DNA of 64,000 nucleotides, taken from Nemania diffusa. Its lineage: Eukaryota > Ascomycota > Sordariomycetes > Xylariales > Xylariaceae. Below, piece after piece: positions 1-11,975 of this stretch. The stretch lies in assembly GCA_038501195.1 (NCBI GenBank), contig JBBPUQ010000009.1, positions 3,906,001-3,970,000 of the forward strand, in the 5' to 3' direction. Under the pieces are notes generated by a model that saw only the letters and a list, made by a program, of their open reading frames with translations, was not told where the DNA came from and searched no databases. Every line of letters starts with the position of its first letter. Position 1 is the stretch's first letter. Position numbers and translations under genes: made by a program.

Positions 1-501
1 GTGCGCGGCGGAATCAGTATGTCTTATACCCATACCGCTGCCAATAGCAAAAAGGACGGCTACGCCTTTATTCTTAGACTCTCTGACCAGAGTATTCTAG
101 ACGAGACTATCTGCAATTTTGTATTGTAGGTCGATGGATTGCGCCGGAAGTTACATGTCAACTATAGGGCTCACCAGCTTTCGCTCATTGCAGGATTGAT
201 TGAGACTAAAGCTGAGTATGGAGAACCGAACAATGCCATTATGCAACTCTGTATCTGGTTTGCAGCATGGCACAAGCGTATGTATTATCTTCGCAACAAT
301 TGGGATATCTTTCGGAAGAGGCGCGTCCTTGCCACAACAGATCACCACCTAGTAACAGTCCCCTTGATCACCGTAGTCGGTCTAATTGGGAACTTTTATT
401 TTTCTTGTAGTCTCAAGACGCGCATTCATATATACGGACCTTTGATTATTGGATTCCACGGCGGGTCTCGCTTTGGCTTACGCGTTATTTACCTCGCTTA
501 G
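1..501 (+). pseudogene. PD-(D/E)XK nuclease-like fungal protein, C-terminal part, with in-frame stop
   Basis: One reading frame runs from the window edge to a TAA at 499-501, interrupted only by a TAG at 127-129. The translation resembles the C-terminal part of the large fungal family with a PD-(D/E)XK nuclease-like domain: a LIETK segment that would be the E-x-K strand, then QLCIWFAAW, then a VPLITVVG strand and a YGPLIIG segment near the end. That family is common in ascomycete accessory DNA and its function is poorly known. The stop could have come from CAG by a C-to-T change, as RIP would cause. An intron ending near the TTGTAG at 124-129 is an alternative. The 5' part lies outside the window. 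Confidence 0.55.
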
Positions 502-1310
502 GGCTCCCAGAGAATGGATCGAAGGGACCTATCTCGAAGCTATGAAAAAGTGAGTTATGTGCGATGTACTTCATGTGGTGGCAGAGCAGGATGAAGAGCA
601 GGAAGGAGACGCTCAAAATGCGATATATCGGTACACAGGGCAGAAACGGGGGCAGTATGTTTTCTTGATGCTTTCAGAGGATTGAGTCTCTTTTTTACGA
701 CGTAACGAGGCAATGGTCCATGACAATACACCTGCATTCTAGGCTTATCACGTACTCGTAGTGGACTCTAAACCTAATTACAATCAGGTCTCTAGTACTT
801 GCACGTACAAGGTATTGAAAAGAAAAACACCATTTATAAAAATGGAAGTATCATTCGCTTCAGACAATTTGTGCCCCGTAGAAATACTGCCGGGCAGAAA
901 TGTAACTAGCATACTGTAGTAGGTAGGGCAGGCAATGTCGGGGTGCCACTGCTTATAGAGGGGTTAATTGCTGAAACGGGTTTAGATTACTAGTGGGGAG
1001 TGAAATGTCCTCCGCGTACGCGTGGGTGCCGCGGTGTTGTGTGCGGTGAGGGCCACGGTTGCGAAGCATCCTAAGTAATAAAGGTCCCATCGAGGGAAGA
1101 GAGAGGTCTTCAATAATGTAAAAAGGCGTAGGGTCCTAAGAACATATTTGTTCGCTAAGTTCGGTTGGTTTACCCTCTGCTACCGCGCATCTCTGTAGTA
1201 TGTGTAGGCAGGATGCCGACGGCGTTGCCGGGTTAACAACGTGCTAGCTCACCTTGGAGTTGGCTATCCAAAGCTGCAGCTCGAATTATCTCCTTGCACA
1301 ACGACTCACG
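502..1310. other. Intergenic, no supported gene
   Basis: Ordinary base composition, but no reading frame resembling a known family. A short CGCGTACGCG palindrome lies near 1015. Confidence 0.5.
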
Positions 1311-2799
1311 ATGACTGGTATTACGCACACACAGCGGGAACTTGGCTGGAATATCAGATTCTTTGTCGGTTCCGGCCTCATTCCTTCCGGCTTTGCGGGT
1401 TTCTATCAGCAGGACGACTACCTGACCGTCGGGCAGGTATGTCGCGATTTCGACCTTTGCTTTATCCGTCCAGCTGCACCAGCCGCGGACTGGACACGTG
1501 CATTAGTTTCGCGGAATACGGGCTTGGTGATCGTCTTAGACGTAGATAATACTTCGAAATTCCCTACTCCTTTGGATCGGGAATGCAACGACTATTACTA
1601 CGTGTTCCATAATCCAGCCTGCGGAGATAGTGCAAAACAACACGACTTGAGAAGTACACCAACAATGCATTTCCTTTTCTCCTTTTTGCCCTGAAGCCCT
1701 CTTTTGATTTAGCATTTGATAATACTGATTTACAGCTACAGGTGACTGCGTAATATCTGCAGACCGGCCCCAACAACGACTCGACAGACGCTACTTACCC
1801 ATCGGTTACGAACCGAACGAAAGGATACTCCGGACAGTCCCTTTACGCGGGAAGAAACCCCTGCGCACGCCTTCTCCGTCGCGCAGCATCTCGCCGAACG
1901 AAAATCCCGAAGACGTCGAAGACGATTTCCCAGAGCCCATCATCTCCGAAGAGGAGGCACGGCCGATCATTCATGACTTCCGCCAGACAATCCTCACAGC
2001 CGGACAGACGAAATGTGCTGTCAGTCAAAAAGGAGGTGCGTGGTGGCCTGGGGGTGGTTGGTTGGGTATGGATATAGTAATGGAGGCTGCACACATCGTT
2101 CCCCAGATTCACTGGAGCAAATATCCAGCCCAGGATCAAAGTATCGCTGCTATGGATGACACTGCTGCACTCAGAGATGCGTGGGAGGCTACGTGGCATG
2201 TGTCAAATGGCCTTCTTCTTTCTGTGCAGATTCGCCGGTTATTCGATGCGCGGCTGATTTCTATCGACCCAACCACACAACGTATTCGAGTATTCATGCC
2301 TTGCGACCTTCTGACTGAATATCATGGTAAAAAAGCTCTCTTGCCGCCGGACGTCAGCAACTCTGCCCTACGTCACCACTATGACATGTGTTGCATCGAA
2401 AATATGACCGCGCAAAGACGATCAACGACTATTGCGTTTCCGCGTAGGAATTCTAAGACGAAGCTCCCCGCCGTCACTAACTCGTCTAGTCCAAGACAAG
2501 AGCCTTTTGAGACCCAGTTTCCTACACAAGCGTCAAATCCTAGGGAAGAAAACATAGAAATGGATCCTTATAGATGCCAGGCCGCAGATCTACCGCCTAG
2601 TCCACGGTCTAGTGAGCCAGGATCGCAGCGTCTGTGGCGCTGTAGAGGATTGCTTTTCACGAGTGAGCAAGAGGTGAATTTGATGCGTCAAAAAGGCTGG
2701 CTCGTCTATGAAGTCCGGGACGAAGACAACGACGGGGAGGAAGAAGTGGAAGAGGAGCGCGGGAGACCTAGGAAACGGCTGTGTAGAGCGGGCTCTTAG
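1311..2799 (+). CDS. HNH-nuclease-domain fungal protein, two exons
   Basis: Model: exon 1 is 1311-1653, intron 1654-1735 (donor GTACAC, acceptor TTTACAG), exon 2 is 1736-2799, giving 468 residues. A donor at 1630 is in the same phase and equally possible. Exon 1 starts at the first ATG before GWNIRFF and includes GFYQQDDYLTVG, typical of the N-terminal part of fungal proteins carrying an HNH_2-type domain. The HNH core is in exon 2: a TKCAVS strand, then EAAHIVP (about 231-237, His234), N272 in SNGLLL, then IRRLFD. In relatives this last segment usually reads IHxLFD, so the third H-N-H residue appears replaced by Arg281. The C-terminus is acidic and low in complexity. The family is common in accessory DNA of ascomycetes; its substrate is unknown, and this copy may be catalytically inactive. 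Confidence 0.72.
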
Positions 2800-3859
2800 T
2801 CTATAAGTGAGGGTAGCTAGAAATGCATCTTAATTCTCTGATTACAGAGTTTTCTCGACATGAATTGGACTACTCGATAATGAGGTGCCCGTCTTATCTA
2901 CAGGCATCCGCCTCGTTGTTTTTCGTTCTAGTTCAACCCCCAAAGCACATTTGATATCTCCATATCATTAATCAACCCGACTACGCCGCTGCGACGAAGT
3001 TTTCAGCATCTTTACCATATAGGAGCACCGGACAAAATGCCATTCCTGACAACCTAAGACTGAGATAGCTGCCGGCTGCCCGTGAGGCTACAACCATGAC
3101 TGAAACATCTAAACCTGTACTAGAGCTCGATGCGAAAGCCCTAATAGTCATTGAGCTGCAAGCCGAATTTACAAGGATGCGCAACGCTACAGCAACGGGA
3201 GTCCTGTGGCGCCTGAAACGGGTCGATACTGTGCAGATTATCGATCTATCAGCGAGATCGAGTTCTACGTTGCGCATCGATTTGACTAGCTCGGAGCTGA
3301 AAAGTTCTCTACGATCCTCGACAGACAACCGCACTAGCTACGTATCTATAACAAGTTCTGCTAGTGGCAATCTCAAGTCGAGCAGATTATCTCGCGTGTG
3401 CGGGAGATAGGGCGAACGGATGATGCACGGAAGTTGGCAGGCGTATTTACATCACCTATGTTCGGTTGCTAGAAATTTGATCACATGTGTGACTAGGCAC
3501 TACTTTTCGTCTCGGCTAGTTCAGCACTATCCCGGGAGAGTTGTGGCAGATCACGCGTCTATCGCCGGCATTGGATCCCGAAGCCAAATACAAAAAAGAT
3601 AGATAAGTCAGGTGATCTAAAAGGAATTGAGAGGTAAGGAGAATAATTCAAGGTACCGGGAGGGGTACTTACGTTTAGCAACGTGTAAGCTTTGATTTTA
3701 TTTACTCAGGCTTAACACATCCTCTAAGTTTTGCTCATTCAACACCGAAATAGGAATTTAGATTTTCTCCAGCCTACCAGCCTTAGAACCTATTCATAGA
3801 TTGTTTACATTCTCTTTGTAACTAATAACCTCAACTACACCCTGTTCCGCAAATCAGAT
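2800..3859. other. Intergenic, only short unassigned frames
   Basis: Frames of about 100 codons exist on both strands around 2981-3410, but none resembles a known family and they overlap each other. One plus-strand frame near 3380 reads IISRVREIGRTDDARKLAGV, which hints at a decayed coding relic, but flanking stops prevent a call. Confidence 0.4.
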
Positions 3860-4334
3860 CTACGAATCCTGCACATGGAACGAGCGAGCGTAGTCGGCGA
3901 CCTCGCCAACGCTGGCCAAAATAGCACCAAACCGGTAATACCAGTCCGCGCCCTCGCGGCCTTGGATGAGATCAATGTGCCATGTAAAGCTCCCGTCAGA
4001 ATATTTTGCAGCAGCTAGTGGTGGCACGGCAGTTAGCGATACAGTGGGCCGCAAGCTAGCACGAACAGACTTGGCGCTTACCGTCGAGGACAGTAGTAGT
4101 ATCGTTGTAATCATAAACTGGTGACCCGAAGGGACCAGTGTTGCCCACGAAAATTGGGTTGACTAGGAAGGTATATAGTTCGAGTCTAAATGTGTCGTTC
4201 CTGTCTTCGGGAGCCCATGTGATCGCGTAGTCGGACCCCTCGACGTAATATGCATCAACCGGGATGTCGTTGGTGAATTGGAAGGCTTGTGCGGCTCCAG
4301 CGAGCAGGGCGGGGATTGTTAAGAGAAGCTTCAT
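3860..4334 (-). CDS. Small secreted protein, Kre9/KNH-like (Ser/Thr-rich GPI-type) fold
   Basis: Two exons on the minus strand: 4334-4082 and 4014-3860, with a 67-base intron (donor GTAAGC, acceptor CACTAG) in phase 1, giving 135 residues. Residues 1-17 form a clear signal peptide (MKLLLTIPALLAGAAQA). The mature part contains YYVEGSDYAITWAPED, FRLELYT, FTWHID and a C-terminal WYYRFGAI...SFHVQD. This strand pattern resembles the Kre9/Knh1-like domain found in many secreted or wall-bound fungal proteins. The protein is short, and no GPI-anchor tail is visible at the C-terminus. A role at the cell wall is inferred from the fold resemblance only. The unspliced reading would end shortly after the donor. 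Confidence 0.65.
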
Positions 4335-6340
4335 CTTGTTGCGATATTCTACCGATGGTAGAAGATGAAAAGAGACTGCATCTCAAACGCCAATGAATGA
4401 ATGAGAGTTCGCTACGTATTAAATATTCTGTCGGATGCGGCGACGCCTCCGCATGGCGGTAGACATATACGGTATTTGTCTGCGGTTGAGTAACAGGTAC
4501 AGTAATCATTGTCAGATTCAAGCGAAACTCCTGTAGTCCTGCATCCATGCGAATGCGGCATCCCATCCTCCAAATTTTCGTGTAGGTAGTCTCAAGAGGG
4601 AAGGTCGATCACTCTGATGGCCACCTAGCAAGTGAAGCGACTTTGAATTGATTCTTGAAATGAGGTGTGTTCGCATGCACCAAGCTCAATAGTTCACCGG
4701 GTATGTATATCAATGCTGAAGGAGTTCGTAATTTCCGAGCATACGAAGGATCTGGATGCAGAGCCGACCTCGCAGCAACACATATCACTTCGTCAAATAG
4801 CATATATCGCCCAGCATTACTCAATATTAGGATAGCTTGGCTTTGCTCGCGCTGCCATGATGAGGACTGCGAAATTCACACAATGTTTCTAAGCTTGGAA
4901 AATAGTTCATAATAAATGGTTGTTTTCTTGAAATCCGAGTAAAAACATCAATAATTCTTCGAGTACATCCTATTCTGACCTCGCTTCACTGATGAGAGTA
5001 GGGGGGTGTATGTAATAGCTAGCACTGTTAATTTCAAGAGCGAGAGCTGTGAAAAGTTCAGGATTTCATATGCGATCCCGTAACGGAGTATGATCACGGA
5101 GTATGATAACATAATATCATGACTATGAGGATTTGGACTTATTTTGTAGCAAGCTTGAAGCCTGGAGTCATCCTCTCATAACACGACCCTATTATATATT
5201 GCCATCTCTGTAAAACTCGAGGTCTAATACAGCAACTATAGAGTTGTTCGTGATGATAGGCTCGCCGATAGGCGACCGAACGGCTCGCTTTTCTTGTCTC
5301 TAGGTGTACAGCTTCATTTTAATTAACGCGCTTGGTAACTGGTACTTCAAGTCCTGTTCTGTCGTAGTTGATATTAGTAAAAACTTATAACATCATTGAT
5401 CATAGCCGGGTTAGCCGTAGCCGGCAGGTAGGGTGAACCTTGAAGGGGATCCATGTGTTCTACCCTAATATCGATGTCATTCTACTCGCTAACCAATGCA
5501 TCACTTCCTACGCTGTTAGTTTTCTTACGCTCAATCCGAGATAGGATTATTTCCGCTTCTGCTTCTTTCTCGGTAATCCTGCTAATAGGTTCACTCAGAC
5601 AATATGAACTAAAAGAGAGCATCACTTCTCGCTCCAGGATAGGCTCTCTTTCATAAATATTGTTTCGTGCTTATCATCCTGTTCACGAAGGTTCTCTTCG
5701 TCGTCTCGCATCTTCGAGAAGGTAGAATGTGCCAAATAGAGTAGGTGTCGCCCCTTGTGCTGCTATTATTATCAAATAAGCAGTATATCTTAGCACAAGG
5801 GGCAACTGATGGGCGAATATATCGAAAGTGATACATTTTGACTACATCGCGCAATTTGACCTTAGCTCGCATTCGAACACATGGCTTCCCCATAGACGCC
5901 ATTATTTCCCAAGAAGCAATGCACCTTCGCGTATTTAGTCGACATAATGCAAGTATGCGGTGTACGGTTACAGAGTAATCTCGACAGTTGAAGCAGATTA
6001 CCTAAAGCATTAACCATTCCTGGCTTTAAGTACCTCAACTCCGAGTCAAGCTCAAAATCCTCATTCACTAGGATATCTGTAATATCAATATGGAGTTCAC
6101 CCTACGGCTGTATTTGTCCCCATAGGATGGAATGCACTGCGACCTGTTAGACAGTGACTTCTATTTTGAAAGGGGTTCAAATCCTCACTCAATGCGATAG
6201 TTAAATACTGAAAAGGCCTCTCCTAGCATAACATTTGATACTGCGTCGCATTTGCACCAAAAGCTACGTTTGCCTAGGTAGCTACATGGGAAGGGAGAAG
6301 ATTACATGATTTGGGTCAGCATTCAACGCCATGTTACCTC
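4335..6340. other. Intergenic, no supported gene
   Basis: About 2 kb without a convincing gene. Short overlapping frames show no family resemblance. It contains the small inverted repeat at 5750-5803. Confidence 0.45.
5750..5803. repeat. Short inverted repeat, 12-base arms
   Basis: GCCCCTTGTGCT at 5750-5761 is matched by its exact reverse complement at 5792-5803, with a 30-base loop. It may be a tiny foldback element or a chance stem. Confidence 0.55.
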
Positions 6341-7069
6341 TTACAGTGTCTTCTTCTGCCATCTTGGTATCCACAGCCTGTATGCCTCCTCTGGCGTGTA
6401 ATCGCGCCGGACAGCTTCAATGCCCAACATTCTTCCAACCCGGTGTACCACCCAAAGCACAAATAGCGACCAACTCTCGTCTATGCTCCTCGAGCAACGC
6501 TCTACACATGCCTGGCCCATCAGACGGCGCATAACGCCATCTAGCCGCGCCCGCGCTACTAATCCCCTTACATCTATCATGACGGGCACGTTGTCCAACT
6601 CAGCAAAGATAACAAACAATTGCAGCGTCACCCACAGCCCCCAAAGTCTTCTCGTCGGTAGCCACTGCGGAGGCTTCTGTAAGATGACGCCATTGAGGTT
6701 CCAGAAGAAGACCGTCTTTTCGCCGTCAGCGGGATTAGTGCGCTCGACCACCAAGACATCCTCGTTAGTGAGGATATAATCCGGGTCTATGAGATCAGGC
6801 AGCGCACGCCCCCACTCGTGCCACACGCCGCGGGGTATTGCCAACTCGATAGGGGCGTCGCCGGGGCGGACAGTTACAGTCTGCACATCAGAGTCGCGGC
6901 GTACGCGCACAGAGCCCCGCTGCACGACAAGGTACTCATCGTGCAAGGAATGGAAGTGTAGACCTGAGGACCAAGTCGAACCCGGGGGGAGCGTGATGAC
7001 TGTGTGTTCTGGGTGGGCAAGGTCGAATGTTACGGATGCAGGGCCTGTGCGGGTAATGGGTGATTGCAT
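6341..7069 (-). CDS. Cupin-domain protein with C-terminal hydrophobic segments
   Basis: Single exon, 242 residues, starting at the first ATG (codons upstream in the frame lack an ATG). The N-terminal half is a cupin: motif 1 is GLHFHSLHDEYLVVQRG with His38, His40 and Glu45, and motif 2 is PRGVWHEWG with His84, so all four usual metal ligands are present. The C-terminal half has hydrophobic stretches (WGLWVTLQLFVIFAEL and LFVLWVVHRVG) that could anchor it in a membrane, then ends in a basic tail. Fungal cupins of this layout include unassigned proteins and some enzymes of secondary metabolism. The substrate is unknown. No clear partner gene lies beside it; the next gene-like sequence, the broken kinase-like gene, is also on the minus strand. 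Confidence 0.72.
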   Translation of the reverse strand: MQSPITRTGPASVTFDLAHPEHTVITLPPGSTWSSGLHFHSLHDEYLVVQRGSVRVRRDSDVQTVTVRPGDAPIELAIPRGVWHEWGRALPDLIDPDYILTNEDVLVVERTNPADGEKTVFFWNLNGVILQKPPQWLPTRRLWGLWVTLQLFVIFAELDNVPVMIDVRGLVARARLDGVMRRLMGQACVERCSRSIDESWSLFVLWVVHRVGRMLGIEAVRRDYTPEEAYRLWIPRWQKKTL

Positions 7070-7452
7070 TGCAATAAGCGACGATCGAGATTCACTGGTT
7101 AGAAGACAAGATGAGAAGCTCACAATGTACCATCCTGATGAAGTTGGTAGTTATAGCCTTGGGGTGGTCGAAATTAGGTACGAAGTTATACCATTTTCAA
7201 GATGACAAATCAAAATATTGATAGATGACACAGTTACAGAACAGCTAGCTAAGAAGGGCTGCTTGTCTGACAAAGACTCACCCACTCTCTTATTAATAAA
7301 ATTAGTTTTAATTACTGATGAATTAAGCTTAAATAACATACATAGATGAGATAAATTTTATTTTTTGTTTTATTTTATTTCAGCGTTTTGATAAAAACAC
7401 CATAATTGAAAGCTGAATCGCTTAACGCGCCAATTTATTAAGGTCTTGTAGT
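7070..7452. other. Intergenic, AT-rich in part
   Basis: Between the cupin gene and the kinase relic; 7290-7400 is AT-rich. No feature seen. Confidence 0.5.
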
Positions 7453-8095
7453 TTATAAAGCCGGCGCTATCGTTTTCGCCTGTATTGCTTCCAGTACCTC
7501 TTCTGTGGGCTTGTATTTATGATCCCAGCATCGCCGAATCACTTCGCCACCGATCACGTGTGGAACAGATGGAAAGCAACCCATTTTCAACAACTCATTC
7601 ACCCGGTTGTCATATTCTAGTTTTCCACCCACTGAGCTTTACTGGGGTAGGCTCTCGGAATGGCCAATATCCCGCCTGGATAGTGTGAAAGATGGATCCC
7701 AGACTGAAGATATTAGTTGCTGGCGTTGACTCCCATTTCACCCGGGGGTCGAAAAAGGGTGAGTCGGGTAGGTGGCGGTAATCAAGCCCAAGCTCTTCAC
7801 ATAACGACCCCCCAAAATCGCAGAGCCAGATGCTCATAGAGGACTCATATACTTCATCTACCAACAAGTTATCTGGTCGTAGATCCGAGTGTATCACACC
7901 CTTCTCGTGGGCGTATACAATTGCCTCGGTTACATGCTTACACATTTCGGCTCGCTAGGATGGGCGTAATTCTGTGTGGTGGGAGTCGGTATATGTTTGC
8001 AGGTTCCTAAGTCTTGTTTCTACGAGAGAGATGCCTTCAGTCGTAAATCCGACATACCTGCCAACAACGCATAGTTCTTTTCGCCTGCCAAGCAA
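7453..8095 (-). pseudogene. Kinase-like gene fragment with stop and frameshift
   Basis: Read on the minus strand, the sequence resembles the C-terminal lobe of a fungal protein-kinase-like family: VGRYVGF and GISLVETRLRNLQ, then VIHSDLRPDNLLVD (catalytic loop, HSD instead of HRD), then WLCDFGGS (DFG), NIFSLGSIFHTI and, near the end, EVIRRCWDHKYKPTEEVL. Two lesions break it. A TAG lies at 7957-7955 between RPS and RAEMCKHVTE. A one-base frame change occurs around 7620-7640, where the frame of VKLSGW gives way to the frame of GGKLEYDNRVNELL. The N-terminal lobe was not found. It is most likely a non-functional relic. The resemblance is from recognition of motifs, not from an alignment. Confidence 0.65.
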
Positions 8096-9534
8096 GCTGG
8101 GAAAGGAAGCACAAACGGACAATTCTGAGATGTTTGCCTAATGTTTATAAAATCTGTCGTTCAATGTCGATAGATTTCACTTTTTTTGTGTCTAAACGTG
8201 CTTGATTTGGATTCCCTTCCTAAACTTTCATCGCTGTCTTTAGGACCATATTTTCGCCATCGTGATAAAAATGGGAGGTCGAATCAAGGTATGGTAGAGG
8301 TTGCTGCATTGTGTGTAGAGTAGTCTAAAGTACTAGTTCTCGGAATTGGCGGCTAGGTAATAATACAATTGGTAGGGGCCTTTTAACTGGGGACAGACTA
8401 AGTTTAAATACGCGCCACCAGCTTCGCGCCGCGTAACTCCAGCTGATGTCAGCTGCCATATTCATGTATTAAATAAAGAAACTGTAAGTATACGGTGTCT
8501 GTGTAGTAATCACAGTAATTCCGAGAAGTATAAACAGAACTAAAGAATTTCAATCTGTAACAAGTTCAGCTTTACGGATTATAACAGTATACCGACCACT
8601 CTTGAACAATTCAAGATCGGTATTTGGATCTTGTTAAATACACCGTGTGGGACGCTGTATACCTTCTGTACGATTTTCACTTTAAATGTTGTAAATAATG
8701 GAAAGTGAAAAATGAAAAGTTAGTTAAAAACTTAACAAAATAGAACAGTTAGTTTATATTTCTTTTCCTTATAAAATAATATATAAATAAAAAATCTAAA
8801 AAGTAAAAAGAATAACGAGAAATAACTTGCAAGTATTAAGGCAAATAAGGAATCGTTACTTTATATTCCCTTTTTTTCATTTAACAGAATTGCTTTGCTT
8901 ATGTGGAGCGCTGCGTGACAACCAAGCTATCCTAGTGATTTCATTCACGGCTAATCTGGTAAAGTCTCATAAAATCAAGGCACAGGCAACCAATTATAGC
9001 TGAATGGTGACAGGATGAGGCGAGCAATGTCTGCACACGGGGCAAAAGGCTAAAGGCTAGAGGACGTGCGAAATATGTTAGCCAAATCGGTATCAAGCTA
9101 AGGACAGGATAAATATACATCGATTAGTACCCATTGTTTGGCGTACGCTTTGCCTACGCCAACATCTAGTGGAATGAAAGAAATAGATATATTAGCCGTG
9201 GTGAATGTAAGTCTAGATTTAGGTCGGATGGAACTTAGCTATCGATTGTAGGTAATGCTCTGTAGATTTACTCTTTGTTACCAAGTTGGAGCACGTCCCA
9301 CATTGTTGTCTTTTGTTAGAACTAGGAGGTAGGGATCTATCCACTCCACATGTAGTGCCATCACACACATATAAAAGGGCTGCAAGCCCTCAACTCGTAT
9401 AGTAGAACTTAGGCGTTAAAAAATTAACAGGGTTATCAAGTATCTAATCTGACATCTCCCGACCTTTGAATATTACTTTCCTATCTACCATTCTCCCCTC
9501 TCGGTGCCTCGGTTTCAGTTCTAATACAACTACT
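8096..9534. other. Intergenic with a small AT-rich patch
   Basis: No gene recognised. The stretch 8690-8880 is strongly AT-rich and looks like a small degraded repeat. The 3' end carries the TATA box of the next gene. Confidence 0.5.
9369..9377 (+). promoter_or_regulatory. TATA box upstream of the serine-rich protein gene
   Basis: ATATAAAAG lies 158 bases before the ATG at 9535, a plausible distance for a fungal promoter. Functional status is inferred. Confidence 0.4.
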
Positions 9535-10698
9535 ATGGGGTCTGTATCTTGGGTCTTTATGGCTGAAGCTAATCTCCCCGCCCTGCCGTATAGTGGCATG
9601 GTGCCTTCTTTTCCAGACCATGACCTATATGCAGACGAAAGACAGGGGCGATATGTCGTGGCTGACCAAATAGAGGCGACTCCGAATGATGCAGCTACCT
9701 AGGAAGAAGCTGGACATTTGGAGGAGAGAGTCTATTCTGATCTTCACAACAAGTACAACTTCACATCTCAACCACTACCAAACAATGACAACATCCAAAT
9801 TGCAAACAAATGGAGTCGCTTTTATACATTTTCCACGATGATGAGCGGAGCCATTCGCAAAACACGGCGATTCTGCAAGAGTGGTTCGGGTCTTCGTTTA
9901 TATAGTGGAGGGGAGACAGGGGATCAAACAAGTAATAATACCGAGGCAGCACCATATCAGTCATCACAACGCGTTCCTAACCCTTGTTTTGAAATCATCT
10001 CTCGGCCTTCCTATCCCCCACCGTACTACGAACGCGAAAGACCAGGGCCAGCTCTGCCAGCGCCACCACAGCTGCAGCGAAGCCAGATCTTAAGTCCGAC
10101 ACCTGCTCCTGCCGATGAAAAACTGCGCAATGACTGGGTCATAATTAATCAGCCAACGATTACTTGGAACCACCAAGAGATATTTCCTGCATCTCTAGCC
10201 TCAACACGCTATCCCTCAGAATCAAAGACATCGCTCGCGCTATTCCAAGACTCGACAACTAATAGGCTCGACAGACCGCATTTCGGTCCTGACCCCTGTA
10301 CAACCTCGAGGCCAGGTGGTTCTGACACGAGCTCCAGTTCATCTACTCAACGCAAGAGCCTGCAGAGAAGCCATGGCATCCCATCAATCTCCTCGTCATC
10401 GTCCTCTCCTAGTGAGATGAGAACCCAAGAATCACTGAACAAGATGGACAGCAGTAGCGATTTCAACAGCTTCCGACTAGATGCCGAGGCTAGAAGTATA
10501 GTAGCACGACTAAGGAAGGACGAGATAGAGACTGAGATGCTAATTGACAAATTCAACGCTCAAGTAGAAGCTATGATCTGCCAGGGTAGGGAGGCTTTGA
10601 GCGCCAACTTCAAAGCCGAGGAGTCTGATAACGAAGGAGAGTGGGTAATGAGCACGAGTTGCTGTACTACTTCTTCCATAACAAACTTTTTGATTTAA
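9535..10698 (+). CDS. Serine/proline-rich, largely disordered protein of unknown function
   Basis: The frame runs from an ATG at 9535 to TAA at 10696-10698, broken once by a TAG at 9700-9702. The stop could be removed by a 48-base intron (GTCGTG to CCTAG, about 9655-9702) that keeps frame and phase; otherwise translation would start at the ATG at 9838 (286 residues), or the gene is damaged. The protein is low in complexity. It has a proline-rich stretch (SYPPPYYERERPGPALPAPP), several serine runs, and a short helical acidic part near the end (DEIETEMLIDKFNAQVEAM). No signal peptide or membrane segment is evident downstream of the stop. I do not recognise a family. Confidence 0.45.
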
Positions 10699-11117
10699 TG
10701 ATAGCAAGAGGGAAGCCATTTTGATTTATACGAACCAATGCTAGCTGCACAACACAGACATGGTTAGGGAAAATAAAACTACTCTAGTTCCCCAAATTCG
10801 CACGTCGTCGTCTCTCCCCAAATATTAGGTGCACCCGAATCTACAGTAGCGGCAAATATGCTCTTAGAAAAGGTAGCCTCGCAATTCATTCTCTGACCTC
10901 ACGGGACGCGTCGCTCCTTTATATGAAGACCTGTTGGGATGTGTTGCTAATCTATTGTATCCATCGTTAATGTAAAGCGGTGACGTGGCATGACGTCAAA
11001 CCCGAGGTAGCGCGGCAATAAGAATCAAGCCCGACCACTAGATTTTGAGTGACGAGCAGATCTGCCGCGTGCTATATATTGAGACCGTGTGGGTGACCTG
11101 ACTATATGGAGATTAGA
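10699..11117. other. Intergenic, no supported gene
   Basis: Nothing recognisable. It includes TGACGTGGCATGACGTCA near 10980, two TGACG-type (CREB/bZIP-like) half sites in tandem; significance unknown. Confidence 0.4.
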
Positions 11118-11358
11118 TTGATTAGGTCATCAAGTCCTAGTTCTTCTTTTCTTTATTTAAGATGGTTAGCCGAAGCTAGCACTTCATATAGACAGTCACG
11201 CCTCTTACGCGGCCTCTTCGGGGGTCCGCTACTCCTTAATATACGTTTGCATTACCTACTTACTGTTTTCTTAACCCTCAAATCTCTAGAAGTGATCGAT
11301 ATGACAGTGGTCAGTCCTCTAGAGTGCGTAGTGTGTGTGTGTTACATGCTTCGTTTCA
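11118..11358. repeat. Dispersed repeat, copy A
   Basis: About 241 bases, related to 24794-25075. The two copies share their left end (TTGATTAGGTCA, then CAAG) and a long right end: CTCAAATCTCTAGAAGTGA, then CAGTCCTCTAGAGTGCGT, then GCTTCGTTTCA. The middle has diverged. No terminal inverted repeats are obvious. It is likely a non-autonomous transposon of unknown class. Confidence 0.7.
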
Positions 11359-11364
11359 ATATCT

Positions 11365-11406
11365 CGTTAATACTGTAGGAGTATCAACGGCGACGTTTTT
11401 CACCGT
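11365..11406 (+). repeat. Stem-loop repeat, copy 1
   Basis: CGTTAATACT and AGTATCAACGG form an imperfect stem, followed by CGACGTTTTTCACCGT. Related copies lie at 21985-22023 and 26137-26178. Confidence 0.5.
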
Positions 11407-11975
11407 CTTAAGATCGTTCTGGCTAACACATTACGTGAAAGGAGGAAGCTAGACATACACATATCCTCTATAGATTCTAAAACGCCATCAACAGCGTCCG
11501 TATCTATGTCTGCATAGGTGTTCGTGTCTCCTCCAAGGTTTCTATGGTTCTTGAAAGTAGCGCATCCCTGTATACTACGGCGGGCACGTAGCTACTTATT
11601 ATTGCAAGCCTCGTCGGCAAAGTTTTCAGTCATTATTATCAACAGTATTGCGCTAACACTACCGAAGGCCTACTTCACGAGTAAGAGGGATCAGGGATGT
11701 GATATAGTCGAGCTAGTATGAGGATGGGATGTCGGCGTTTGAGCAGAATTGCAGGTCGCCGACAGGTCATAGAAATTTACCGATTGTCGGTTACTACCGA
11801 GATAGGAACAATATATATAATGCTGAAGCTGTTGAGTGTTATGATTCAAGCTTGCAACATGGATTTATATAGAGGAATGTAATCATTGGCTAAAATTGAT
11901 GACTTGATCTATATTTTATGAATATTTCAGCCTTTTCAAGAATATCTGGATCTATGTCAAGATATTAACTCTGGC
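11407..11975. other. Intergenic, downstream of the P450 gene
   Basis: No gene recognised; contains the presumed 3' untranslated region of the P450 on the minus strand. Confidence 0.5.
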
